Of a stretch of DNA of 64,000 nt, positions 18,006 to 26,520 are shown in pieces (position 1 is the first letter of the stretch; each line of letters opens with the position of its first letter). Below the pieces are notes generated by a model, which saw only the letters and a program-made list of their open reading frames with translations, had not been told where the DNA came from and did no database searches. Made by a program: the position numbers and the translations under genes. Source of the DNA: JAYPEY01 sp964519245 (lineage in GTDB: Bacteria > Verrucomicrobiota > Verrucomicrobiia > Limisphaerales > JAYPEY01); NCBI GenBank assembly GCA_964519245.1, contig CAZFLK010000006.1, positions 1 to 64,000 on the forward strand. The letters are read 5' to 3'.

Positions 18006-19421
18006 TTACTTGCGCTTCCCGAGCTTGCGCGGCTTGAACAGCTCCGAGGGCGTGTGAGCCTCGTCGATCATGGCGCGGATCTGCGCGACCAGTTCCGGTT
18101 TCGCTGCGGCGAGGTCCGTTTCTTCACCGATATCCCGGCTCACGTTGTAGAGTTCAAAGCCGCCATCGTAGCGCTGAATGCCTTTCCAATGCTTGTAGCG
18201 AACCGCCTGGTAGTGCTTCCCGCCGCCAATGAACTCCCAATAAAGGTAGTCGTGCTGACCCTGCTTGCCCTTGCCCGTCAATGTCGGGACCAGGCTGATG
18301 GAATCCAGCCCCTCCGGAGCCTTGCCGCCGGCGAGCTCCGCCGCCGTGCTCATGAAGTCGCCGAAATAGCCGATGTGATCGCTGGATCCCCCGGCCTCAA
18401 TCTTGCCAGGCCAGCGGGCAATGAACGGCACGCGGATGCCGCCGTCGTAGAGGTCCCTCTTGATGCCGCGCAGCGGGCCATTGGAGTCGTTGAACATCGG
18501 GTCGTTGCCCCCCTCGCGATGCGGTCCGTTGTCTGACGTGAAGATCACCAGGGTGTGGTCGTCGATGCCGTGCCGCTTCAAGCGCTTGAGCAACCGACCC
18601 ACATCCTTGTCCATCCGCGAAATCATGGCGGCGTGCCCCTTCTGGGGCTCCGGCCAATCGAGATCCTGGTAACGCCCGTAGCTCGGGACTTCCATGCCCT
18701 CCTGCCGCCCCTCGTTGTTCGCGTGCGGAATCGTCAACGCCAGGTACAGGAAGAAGGGCTTATCCTTGTTGCGGCCAACGAAACCGAGAGCCTCCTCGGC
18801 GCAGAGATCATGCGAATAGGTGACCTTCTTCTCCGCGACGCCCGCGCCGTCCTCCCGGCCGTTGTTCACCACATTCCCCTTCAGCCTCTCGCGCTGGTCA
18901 TTCCGATAGAGGAACTCGGGATAGAAGTTGTGCGCGTGACGCTGACAGAGATAGCCGTAGAAGAAGTCAAAGCCCTGCTTGTTCGGAACGCCCTCGGTGC
19001 CCGGCGCGCCCAACCCCCACTTGCCGACCAGACCGGTGGCGTAACCGGCGTCTTTCAACACCTCGGCGACCGTGACCGTCTCCGCCGGCAGCGGCCATTG
19101 CCCCATGGGCTTGACCTCCTTGTTCCCGCGAATCAACGCATGCCCCGTATGCAGGCCGGTCATCAACACGCAACGCGAGGGCGCGCAGACCGTCGACCCC
19201 GCATAGAACTGCGTGAACTTCATGCCCTCCTTCGCCATGCGATCGATGTTCGGCGTCTTGATCCGCTTCTGCCCGTAACATCCCAGATCCCCGTAGCCAA
19301 GATCGTCGACCATGATGTAGATGATGTTGGGCTTCGCCGCGGCCTCGACAACCGGCGACACAACCAAACCCGCGGCAAACGCCAATACGGCGGCAAACTT
19401 GAAAAGGCGTCGAATCAACAT
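18006..19421 (-). CDS. Exported sulfatase (S1 family, CAPSR motif)
   Basis: The protein has 471 residues from the ATG at 19421, chosen because it begins the signal peptide; an in-frame ATG at 19469 would add 16 charged residues. The metal-binding DD of YIMVDDLGYGDLG sits near residues 38-40. The active-site cysteine is in CAPSR at about residue 79, a canonical formylglycine motif. The SDNG metal/catalytic motif follows near 300. The layout is that of an arylsulfatase-A-like S1 sulfatase removing sulfate from a sugar or aryl ester in the periplasm or outside. It is divergent from a second sulfatase, with about 110 bp between the two starts. Substrate is not predictable by eye. Confidence 0.9.
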   Translation of the reverse strand: MLIRRLFKFAAVLAFAAGLVVSPVVEAAAKPNIIYIMVDDLGYGDLGCYGQKRIKTPNIDRMAKEGMKFTQFYAGSTVCAPSRCVLMTGLHTGHALIRGNKEVKPMGQWPLPAETVTVAEVLKDAGYATGLVGKWGLGAPGTEGVPNKQGFDFFYGYLCQRHAHNFYPEFLYRNDQRERLKGNVVNNGREDGAGVAEKKVTYSHDLCAEEALGFVGRNKDKPFFLYLALTIPHANNEGRQEGMEVPSYGRYQDLDWPEPQKGHAAMISRMDKDVGRLLKRLKRHGIDDHTLVIFTSDNGPHREGGNDPMFNDSNGPLRGIKRDLYDGGIRVPFIARWPGKIEAGGSSDHIGYFGDFMSTAAELAGGKAPEGLDSISLVPTLTGKGKQGQHDYLYWEFIGGGKHYQAVRYKHWKGIQRYDGGFELYNVSRDIGEETDLAAAKPELVAQIRAMIDEAHTPSELFKPRKLGKRK

Positions 19422-19531
19422 GTGCGTCTTGGTCGGGGAATTCGACGCCTTTGGCAAGAGTTCATTCACGACGTCATGCTTGGAAAACCCGACCCGGCGC
19501 TGTTGACTGCGTCATGGATTCCAATCAGCCC

Positions 19532-20956
19532 ATGAAGCTTCGCCCGCTCCTGTTCGTGTTCGCGATCGCGGCGGCATCGTTTGTCGCGACCGTCGCATCC
19601 GCCGCCGGCCCCAACTTCCTGATCATCATGGCGGATGACTGCACCTACAACGACCTGCCATTGTATGGGGGCAGGAATGCGAGGACGCCGAACATTGATT
19701 CCCTGGCAGCGCAGGGGCTGACCTTCAACCGCGCCTACCTGAGCGAGGCCATGTGCCAACCGTGCCGCGCCGAGCTTTACTCGGGGCAGTTTCCCTTGCG
19801 CAATGGCTGCGCCTGGAACCATTCGGCGAGCCGGCCGGACTTGATGAGCATGCCGCAGCGCTTGCGACCGCTCGGGTATCGCGTGGGGCTGGCGGGCAAG
19901 GATCACGTCAAACCGAGGAAGGCCTTTCCCTTCGAACAGGTCGGCGGCTTCGATCCCAATTGCGTGCGCGATCCGACGCGACCCCACGACCTGGGCGCGG
20001 TCAACGAATTCCTGAGGCGAAGCGACGAACCCTTCTGCCTCGTGGTCGCCCTGGTGGAGCCCCACGTGCCCTGGGTCATGGGCGACGCGTCGCAATACCC
20101 GCCCGGGAAGATCCTGTTGCCGCCCAATATCGCCGACACGCCGCGCACCCGCTCGGATTTCGGCAAGTATCTCGCAGAGATCACCTACATGGACGGGCAG
20201 GTAGGCGAATTGCTCGACGCGCTGGACCAAGCCGGCAAGGCGGATGACACGCTCGTGTTGTTCACCTCCGAACAGGGTTCCCAGTTTCCCGGTTGCAAGT
20301 GGACCAATTGGGACACCGGCGTCCATACCGCGCTGGTCGCGCGCTGGCCCGGCAAGGTGGCCGCCGGAAAACGCACGGACGCCATCATCCAATACGCCGA
20401 CGTCCTGCCGACCTTTCTCCACGCGGCGGGCGGCCCGGCAAGCCCTCCCGGACTGGACGGCCGTAGTTTTCTTCCCGTCCTCACAGGAGAGTCGAAAACT
20501 CATCGGGACTACGCCTTCGGCATCCACAACAACGTGCCCGAGGGGCCCCGATATCCGATCCGCACGGTGACCGACGGCGAGTGGCGTTACATTCGCAACC
20601 TCTTGCCGGAAGAAATGTATATCGAGAAGCACCTGATGGGCTCCAAGGGCGACGGCAAGTTGAACAATCCCTACTGGGCGACCTGGGTCTTTGAATCCTG
20701 GAATCAACCGGCGATCTACAACCTGGTCAAGCGCTACACCCGGCGTCCGGCCGAACAGCTGTATCACACCGCCAAGGACCGATATGAGATGACGAATCTG
20801 GCCAGCGATCCCCAACACGCCGAAATCAAACAGCGCCTGCGCCAGAAACTGGATCAATGGATGGCGTCACAGGGCGATCCCGGCGCGCCGGAAGACACCA
20901 TGGAGGCCATCCAGGCGGCGCGCCAGGGGAAACACCTCTACCGCCCTCCAAACTAG
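19532..20956 (+). CDS. Exported sulfatase, N-sulfohydrolase-like, CQPCR motif
   Basis: From the ATG at 19532 the protein has 474 residues and opens with a signal peptide (MKLRPLLFVFAIAAAS). An ATG at 19514 adds six residues. The metal-binding pair is in MADDCTYNDL. The active-site motif is CQPCR near residue 75; it keeps Cys, Pro and Arg but has Cys where Ser, Thr or Ala is usual. The late motif reads SEQGSQFPG instead of SDNG, which resembles heparan N-sulfatase-type members. An amino-sugar N-sulfate substrate is therefore a tentative inference. It ends 11 bp from the convergent mntR-like gene. Confidence 0.82.
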   Translation: MKLRPLLFVFAIAAASFVATVASAAGPNFLIIMADDCTYNDLPLYGGRNARTPNIDSLAAQGLTFNRAYLSEAMCQPCRAELYSGQFPLRNGCAWNHSASRPDLMSMPQRLRPLGYRVGLAGKDHVKPRKAFPFEQVGGFDPNCVRDPTRPHDLGAVNEFLRRSDEPFCLVVALVEPHVPWVMGDASQYPPGKILLPPNIADTPRTRSDFGKYLAEITYMDGQVGELLDALDQAGKADDTLVLFTSEQGSQFPGCKWTNWDTGVHTALVARWPGKVAAGKRTDAIIQYADVLPTFLHAAGGPASPPGLDGRSFLPVLTGESKTHRDYAFGIHNNVPEGPRYPIRTVTDGEWRYIRNLLPEEMYIEKHLMGSKGDGKLNNPYWATWVFESWNQPAIYNLVKRYTRRPAEQLYHTAKDRYEMTNLASDPQHAEIKQRLRQKLDQWMASQGDPGAPEDTMEAIQAARQGKHLYRPPN

Positions 20957-20967
20957 GCCGGCGCCGC

Positions 20968-21402
20968 TCAATCCCCGCCGGCGCCGCGCTCGCGAAAATC
21001 GAGAAACGCCTGCAACGTGTCCGGCGTCTGCTCGAAGAACTGGGAAAGCGCCTCCAGGCAATCGATCGTCGAGCCGCTCAAGTGGTGTTCCAACCCCTCG
21101 ATGTCGCGCCCCTGCGTTTCCTTGTCCAACCCCAGCAGGGAGAAGAACCGGGCGAGGGTTTCGTGACGATGCTGGATCTTGAGGGCAATGGCCCGCCCTT
21201 CCTCCGTCAGCATGAGACCGCGATACTTCTCGTAGTCCACGAAGCCCATTTCATCCAGCTTCTGAACCATGCTCGTGACCGAGGCCTGCGTGACCCCCAG
21301 CGAGGAGGCGATGTCCACCACGCGGGCATATCCCTTCTCCTCGATCAATTCATGAATACGCTCCAGGTAATCCTCGGCGCTCTGGCTGGGTTTCGACGGC
21401 AT
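20968..21402 (-). CDS. mntR: MntR-type DtxR-family metal-dependent repressor
   Basis: The protein has 144 residues from the ATG at 21402. An N-terminal winged helix (~5-70) with SVTSMVQKLDEMGFV is followed by KYRGLMLTEEGR, very like Bacillus MntR. The metal ligands known in MntR are conserved: Asp and Glu in EDYLERI, His in RHETL, and the Glu-Glu-His of EGLEHHL. It lacks the C-terminal SH3 domain of iron-type DtxR. MntR represses Mn(II) uptake genes when manganese is bound. No transporter lies nearby, so targets are elsewhere or unknown. It is divergent from thrC across about 290 bp (21403-21691) in which no operator or RNA could be named. Confidence 0.88.
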   Translation of the reverse strand: MPSKPSQSAEDYLERIHELIEEKGYARVVDIASSLGVTQASVTSMVQKLDEMGFVDYEKYRGLMLTEEGRAIALKIQHRHETLARFFSLLGLDKETQGRDIEGLEHHLSGSTIDCLEALSQFFEQTPDTLQAFLDFRERGAGGD

Positions 21403-21691
21403 GGAAAGAGCGCGGATTGTCGACAGGCGACGGGGAGATTGCAAGCGCGCGGGAACGTTGGTCGAGAATTCGGCGCCCGACGCCCCCGGCCCGCGAACCA
21501 GGGAAATTTCGCCGCCCGCCGCGCGTCACTGCATGATTGACAAGCCGACACCGGCCGCCACAATCGCCGCCCGTTTTTCGGAAAACCGGAATCCTCCGCG
21601 TCATCCGAGCGACGCGCAAACGCCTGGCCCTCCACCGACTTCGACTCCGATTCGGGAGTCGGCCTCCAGCAACGCGAAGACTGTCCCGCGA

Positions 21692-22801
21692 ATGAACGAC
21701 GAATCGAACAAACCATCCGACGCAGCCGTTTCTGCGACGCCGACCGCCTGGCCCGGCGTCATCCGAGAATACGCGCGTTTCCTGCCGGTCACGGACGCGA
21801 CGCCCATCGTCACCTTGAACGAAGGCGGGACGCCGCTCGTTCGCGCGGAGAACTTCGTCAAAGCCATCGGCGGCGACTTTGAGCTTTATCTGAAGTATGA
21901 GGGATTGAACCCCACCTGCTCCTTCAAGGACCGCGGGATGACCATGGCGGTCTCGAAGGCCAAGGAGCGCGAGGCCAAGGCGGTCATTTGCGCCAGCACA
22001 GGCAACACCTCCGCCGCCGCCGCCGCCTACGCCGCCAAGGCGGGCATGAAATGCGTCGTGCTGCTGCCGAATGGCAAGATCGCCCAAGGCAAACTGGCGC
22101 AGGCGTTGATGTACGGAGCCGAGACCATCGCGATCGAAGGCAATTTCGATGAAGCCCTGCGCATCGTTCAGGAGTTGGGCCAAAAGGATGATTTCGAGGT
22201 CGTCAACAGCGTCAACCCGGTTCGCATCGAGGGACAGAAGACCGCCTCGTTCGAGATCTGCGACCAACTCGTCCGGGCGCCGGACTTTCATTTCCTGCCG
22301 GTCGGGAACGCCGGCAACATCACCGCCTACTGGAAAGGCTTCAAGGAATACTACTCCGTCAATCTCGCGGACCGCCTTCCACGTATGATGGGCTGGCAGG
22401 CCGCCGGCGCCGCTCCCATTGTCGATGGCGCTCCCGTCGGCAATCCGGACACCGTGGCCACCGCAATCCGCATCGGCAATCCGGCAAGCTGGAAACAGGC
22501 CGTAGCGGCGGCGAAGGAATCCAACGGCGCGATCCGCAAGGTGACGGACGAACAGATCATTGACGCCTACAAGCAGGTCGCCCGCACGGAGGGCATCTTT
22601 GTCGAACCGGCATGCGCCGCGCCCCTGGCCGGCTTGAAGCTCGCTGTCGCGGCCGGCGAGATCCCGTCCGGCAGCGTGGTCACCGCCACGATGACAGGCC
22701 ACGGATTGAAGGATCCCGATCTGGCGATCAAGGAATCCGGCTTTGAACCCAAAATCGTTGCGCCCACCACCGAGGCCGTCGTGGCCGCAATTGGCGGATA
22801 A
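21692..22801 (+). CDS. thrC: Threonine synthase
   Basis: The protein has 369 residues from the ATG at 21692. The open frame extends upstream to 21401, but that stretch is Pro/Arg-rich and unlike the family, so it is excluded. The PLP lysine is K79 in TCSFKDRGM, and the phosphate-binding loop is CASTGNTSAAAA. It converts O-phosphohomoserine to threonine in the cytoplasm. It is the short thrC type. Aspartate kinase follows 74 bp downstream on the same strand, consistent with an aspartate-family amino-acid operon. No homoserine dehydrogenase or kinase is present in the window. Confidence 0.93.
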   Translation: MNDESNKPSDAAVSATPTAWPGVIREYARFLPVTDATPIVTLNEGGTPLVRAENFVKAIGGDFELYLKYEGLNPTCSFKDRGMTMAVSKAKEREAKAVICASTGNTSAAAAAYAAKAGMKCVVLLPNGKIAQGKLAQALMYGAETIAIEGNFDEALRIVQELGQKDDFEVVNSVNPVRIEGQKTASFEICDQLVRAPDFHFLPVGNAGNITAYWKGFKEYYSVNLADRLPRMMGWQAAGAAPIVDGAPVGNPDTVATAIRIGNPASWKQAVAAAKESNGAIRKVTDEQIIDAYKQVARTEGIFVEPACAAPLAGLKLAVAAGEIPSGSVVTATMTGHGLKDPDLAIKESGFEPKIVAPTTEAVVAAIGG

Positions 22802-22875
22802 GCGCCGACACTGCCGACGCTCAGTCCAGCTCTCGAGGAACGGCGTTCGCGAATCAACAGTCACTTTACAGACAG

Positions 22876-24096
22876 ATGGCACTCATCGTTCAGAAATATG
22901 GCGGCTCTTCCGTCGCCGATCTCGACCGCATCAAGAACGTCGCCAAACGCGTCGCCAAGTATCACCAACAGGGCGACCAGGTCGTCGTCGTCGTCTCCGC
23001 GATGAAAGGCCAGACCGACCACCTGATCGGCCTCGCCAAGGAATTGACCGACATTCCCAGCGACCGCGAGATGGACATGATCCTCGCGACCGGCGAGCAA
23101 ACCAGCATCGCGCTGACGGCGATCGCGCTGCACACCATGGGCGTGCCCGCGGTCTCCCTGACCGGGGCCCAGGCCGGCATTGTCACGGACCTCGTCCACA
23201 CCAAGGCCAAGATCCGCAACATCACCCCGGTGCAGGTGCACAGCCTGCTCGACGCCGGCAACGTCGTCATCGTCGCCGGATTCCAGGGCCATACGCCCGA
23301 AGGACACATCACCACCCTCGGCCGCGGCGGCTCGGACCTCACCGCCATCGCGCTCGCCGCGGCGACCAAGGCCGACCTGTGCCAGATCTACACCGACGTC
23401 GACGGCGTCTACACCACCGACCCCCGAATTACCGACAAGGCCCAGAAACTGGACGAAATCTCCTACGACGAGATGCTGGAACTGGCCAGCTCCGGCGCCA
23501 AGGTGATGCAATCAAGGTCCGTGGAGTTCGCCAAGAATCACGGCGTCATCTTCGAAGTCCGATCCAGTCTCAACGACAACCCCGGCACCATTGTGAAGGA
23601 AGAAACCAAAAGCATGGAGGACGTCGTCATCCGCGGCGTCTCACTCGACAAGAACCAGGCCAAGATCACGCTCGTCCAGGTCCCCGACAAACCGGGCGTC
23701 GCCGCCACGATCTTCAAGGCGATCTCGGACGCCAGCATCAACGTGGACATGATCGTGCAGAACGTCAGCCACGGAGACGGGAACAAATCGACTGACATGT
23801 CCTTCACGGTCGGCAAGCCGGACCTGGCCAAGGCGCGCAAGATCATCGACGACCTGCACAACGAACTGCAGTTCGGCGAGGTGATACCGGACGAGGACAT
23901 CGGCATGCTTTCCATTGTCGGCGTCGGCATGAAGAATCACACCGGCGTGGCCACCAAGATGTTCGAGACCCTTTCCCGGGAAGGCGTCAACATCGAGATG
24001 ATCTCCACCAGCGAGATCAAGATCTCCGTCGTCGTCCGGCTCGAGGATGGAGAAAAGGCCGTCAAGGCCGTGCACGCGGCGTTTCTGGAGGCGTGA
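22876..24096 (+). CDS. lysC: Aspartate kinase
   Basis: The protein has 406 residues, a usual length for a monofunctional aspartokinase. The N-terminal kinase domain begins VQKYGGSSV, and the substrate/ATP segment GRGGSDLTAIALA lies near 153-167. Two ACT regulatory domains occupy ~265-406, with the typical SINVDMIVQN and GVNIEMISTSEIK strands. It phosphorylates aspartate in the first step of lysine, threonine and methionine synthesis. ACT domains imply feedback by lysine and/or threonine. It follows thrC on the same strand. No Shine-Dalgarno is visible before the ATG. Confidence 0.95.
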   Translation: MALIVQKYGGSSVADLDRIKNVAKRVAKYHQQGDQVVVVVSAMKGQTDHLIGLAKELTDIPSDREMDMILATGEQTSIALTAIALHTMGVPAVSLTGAQAGIVTDLVHTKAKIRNITPVQVHSLLDAGNVVIVAGFQGHTPEGHITTLGRGGSDLTAIALAAATKADLCQIYTDVDGVYTTDPRITDKAQKLDEISYDEMLELASSGAKVMQSRSVEFAKNHGVIFEVRSSLNDNPGTIVKEETKSMEDVVIRGVSLDKNQAKITLVQVPDKPGVAATIFKAISDASINVDMIVQNVSHGDGNKSTDMSFTVGKPDLAKARKIIDDLHNELQFGEVIPDEDIGMLSIVGVGMKNHTGVATKMFETLSREGVNIEMISTSEIKISVVVRLEDGEKAVKAVHAAFLEA

Positions 24097-24150
24097 TCCG
24101 CTCCAAGTCGGCGTCTTGACACCTTTCCGCGGCGGGCGGATGGTCACCGC

Positions 24151-24411
24151 ATGACATTGGAGTTGGCCAAGGACGTTGAAGAATTTCTGCAGGCGCAGGT
24201 GGAGTCCGGGACCTGTGAGAAGCCCGCCGACCTCGTGAATCATGTTCTCCGAGATCTCCGCAATCGACAGCGGCAGAGTCTTCAAACTTCGGCTGAGTTG
24301 GAGAAATGGCTCCTCGAGTCCGCAGATTCTCCGGTCTCGTCGCTGGATTCCAAAGACTTCGCAGAAATTCGACACCGGGTTCGCCAACGGCGCCAGGATG
24401 CCGCTTCATGA
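24151..24411 (+). CDS. ParD-like antitoxin (ribbon-helix-helix)
   Basis: The protein has 86 residues. The N-terminal half (MTLELAKDVEEFLQAQV... KPADLVNHVLRDL) fits the ribbon-helix-helix antitoxin pattern, and the C-terminal half is charged and probably disordered until it binds toxin. Its stop overlaps the toxin start (ATGA at 24408-24411), the standard coupling of type II pairs. It should neutralise the toxin and repress the operon. A TTGACA at 24116-24121 could be the -35 box, but a good -10 is not evident. Confidence 0.75.
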   Translation: MTLELAKDVEEFLQAQVESGTCEKPADLVNHVLRDLRNRQRQSLQTSAELEKWLLESADSPVSSLDSKDFAEIRHRVRQRRQDAAS

Positions 24412-24725
24412 ATGTCCGTAAATCGGACCTCTTTCTCGCGGATGTTGAAGCCCAGTTCGAGTGGTACGTTGATAAAGCGGGATGGGATGTCGCGGACCGG
24501 TACTTGAACGCCGTCGAATCAACATGCGGCTTGTTGGGGAACCATCCAAGACTCGGGCCGAACGTTTCGTTTCAACACCCAAGGCTGAAAGAATGGCGTT
24601 TCTTCCCAATTTCCTCACCCTTCGACAAACACGTTCTGTTCTACGAAATGGAGGGCAATGACGTGATCATCCGGCGTATCATGCACGGTCAAAGAAACCT
24701 TCCGAAGCGGCTCCTTGGCGCCTGA
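24408..24725 (+). CDS. RelE/ParE-family toxin
   Basis: The protein has 105 residues. The pattern FLADVEAQFEWYVDKAGWDVADRYLNAVESTCGLLGNHP, split by eye into two helices, followed by RLKEWRFFPI, HVLFYEMEGNDVIIRRIMHGQRN, matches ParE/RelE toxins. These either inhibit gyrase (ParE) or cut mRNA (RelE). The in-frame region upstream to 24306 overlaps the antitoxin in another frame and is not used. It is the second gene of the toxin-antitoxin pair sitting between lysC and a sulfatase. Confidence 0.82.
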   Translation: MNVRKSDLFLADVEAQFEWYVDKAGWDVADRYLNAVESTCGLLGNHPRLGPNVSFQHPRLKEWRFFPISSPFDKHVLFYEMEGNDVIIRRIMHGQRNLPKRLLGA

Positions 24726-24780
24726 AGAAATTGGAAAACCGCATCTCAAGCTTCTTCCAATTACAAATCCCTCCTTCGAC

Positions 24781-26352
24781 TCATTTCCTCGGCCTCTTCT
24801 TGTTCGTCCGCCTGTCCCAATCCTCGAACCGTTTCTTCAGTTCCGCGGCCTTCTGAGGATGGTCTTCGACGAGATTGTTCAACTCCGTCCCATCCGGTGT
24901 GAGGCGGTAGAGCTCCCAGGGCTTTTTGTTTTCACTGACGAATTTCCAGTCACCGATGCGGACGGCCTTGCCTCGGGAATGCTTCCAGAAGTAGGTCTTC
25001 CTTTCGGGAGCCTTGCCGCCCTGCAACGCCGCGACGAGGCTGCGGCCGACCTGCGGGACAATCTTGTTCCCGTTGAACTCCTCCGGATACTCCGCGCCGG
25101 CGAGTTCGATGAAGGTCGGCAACAAATCGGTTACGTGGCAGACCTGCCGGGTGATGTCGCCGCGGGCTGAGATGCCCCTGGGCCAATGGGCGATCAGCGG
25201 GCTGCGGATGCCGCCCTCATGATCGTGTTGCTTGAACAGACGGAAGGGGGTGTTGCTGGCGTTGGCCCAACCGTAACCGTAGCTCTGGTAGGTGTTCTCC
25301 GGGCCGGGCATGAACCCGGGCAGGTTGCCGGGAATCATCGGGCGGCCATCGCGGGTTTTCACCGGCAGGTAGGCGCCCTTGCGGTTCCGCGTGTATTCCA
25401 CATGACAACCGCCATTGTCGTTCTGGTAGAGGATGAGGGTATTGTCCAGTTGGCCGCGGCTGCGCAGCAGTTCGACCACGCGGCCGATATTGCGATCCAT
25501 CGAGGTCACCTGCGCGGCGTAGACCTCCATCCGCCTCTCTTGCCAGGCCCTGTGCTCCTCATCCGCCCACGCCGGCACAGCGGGGTGACGAGGCGACAAC
25601 GGCCACTCGGAATCGACCAGGCCCATCTTCAACTGGCGCGCGTGCCGTTGCTCGCGGAGCCTGTCCCAGCCCATGGAGTATCGTCCCCGGTAATGCGCGA
25701 TGTCCTCCTCCTTCGCATGCAGCGGCCAGTGCGCCGCCGTATACGCAAGGTAGAGGAAGAAGGGCTTGTCCGGCGCTTGCTGGTGGACGTCATTGAGGAA
25801 ATGGATCGCGTTGTCGGTAATGGCGTCGGTGTAGTAGTAATCCGGGTCCTCGCGAAACTCGTGTTCCACGTTCTGGTCATCGCGGCTCAACGACGCCGGC
25901 GCAAAGAAGGAACCCGCGCCCAGGTAGGTCCCATACCAATGGTCGAAGCCGCGATCATTCGGCGAGCCCTCCCCTCCCTCATTGGACAAATGCCACTTCC
26001 CGCTCATCAGGGTCGTATAGCCGGCCTTGCGCAGAAGCTCCGGCGCGGTGACGCAATTGCCGCTGAGACTGGAGCCCCGCTTGGCCACGCCGGGATAACA
26101 CCCCGTCATCAGGCTCGCCCGTGCGACAACGCACATGTTGTTGGAATAGTAATTGGCAAAGCGGAGCCCGCCCGCCGCAAGCTGGTCCAGATGCGGCGTT
26201 TCAATCTCACCCCCATAACAGCCCAGGTCCGAATACCCCATGTCGTCCGAGATGATCATGACGATGTTGGGGCGCGGCGCGGCCTGGAGGGCGAAGGCGA
26301 GGACGAACAGGGCGACGGAGGTGAAAGCGCGGATGGAATCGAAGCGGGGCAT
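24781..26352 (-). CDS. Exported sulfatase-like protein with abnormal CVVAR active-site motif
   Basis: The protein has 523 residues and a signal peptide. The fold signature is intact: IISDDMGYSDLGCYGG near residues 33-48, SGKWHLS, and the NDNGG motif. At the formylglycine position, however, the sequence reads MCVVARASLMTG, with Cys74 followed by Val, Val, Ala, Arg. The proline of the C-X-P-X-R recognition core is therefore replaced by valine; the codons on the minus strand (TGC GTT GTC GCA CGG) confirm this. It may be an inactive or non-formylglycine member, or one modified by an unusual route. It is separated by 168 bp from the DUF6807-sulfatase gene on the same strand. Confidence 0.82.
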   Translation of the reverse strand: MPRFDSIRAFTSVALFVLAFALQAAPRPNIVMIISDDMGYSDLGCYGGEIETPHLDQLAAGGLRFANYYSNNMCVVARASLMTGCYPGVAKRGSSLSGNCVTAPELLRKAGYTTLMSGKWHLSNEGGEGSPNDRGFDHWYGTYLGAGSFFAPASLSRDDQNVEHEFREDPDYYYTDAITDNAIHFLNDVHQQAPDKPFFLYLAYTAAHWPLHAKEEDIAHYRGRYSMGWDRLREQRHARQLKMGLVDSEWPLSPRHPAVPAWADEEHRAWQERRMEVYAAQVTSMDRNIGRVVELLRSRGQLDNTLILYQNDNGGCHVEYTRNRKGAYLPVKTRDGRPMIPGNLPGFMPGPENTYQSYGYGWANASNTPFRLFKQHDHEGGIRSPLIAHWPRGISARGDITRQVCHVTDLLPTFIELAGAEYPEEFNGNKIVPQVGRSLVAALQGGKAPERKTYFWKHSRGKAVRIGDWKFVSENKKPWELYRLTPDGTELNNLVEDHPQKAAELKKRFEDWDRRTNKKRPRK

Positions 26353-26407
26353 GAGCGCAGAATGTTCGGGATGGCGCGCAGCCGCAAGCCGTCACTCGCG
26401 GTGATTT

Positions 26408-26499
26408 GTAGCAGCCAAGGTGACGAGGCTCACTTCAACGCATGAGCTTACCGCTTTCGCGCGTTACCGCGCGGCAAGCCTCATGTCAGCCGCCGTGAC
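26408..26499. repeat. Imperfect long inverted repeat between two sulfatase genes
   Basis: A left arm around 26408-26432 is partly complementary to a right arm around 26476-26499. An inner perfect 6-bp stem cgcgcg with a ttac loop lies at 26458-26473. It occupies most of the 168 bp gap. It resembles the structured interspersed repeats seen in other Verrucomicrobia, but that likeness is from memory and no second copy is present here. Confidence 0.45.
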
Positions 26500-26520
26500 C
26501 GAAGAAGCAGAGCTTCCCCA

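Noticed and set aside
21401..21691. Upstream extension of threonine synthase
   Set aside because: Pro/Arg-rich sequence outside the family; the ATG at 21692 gives the usual length.
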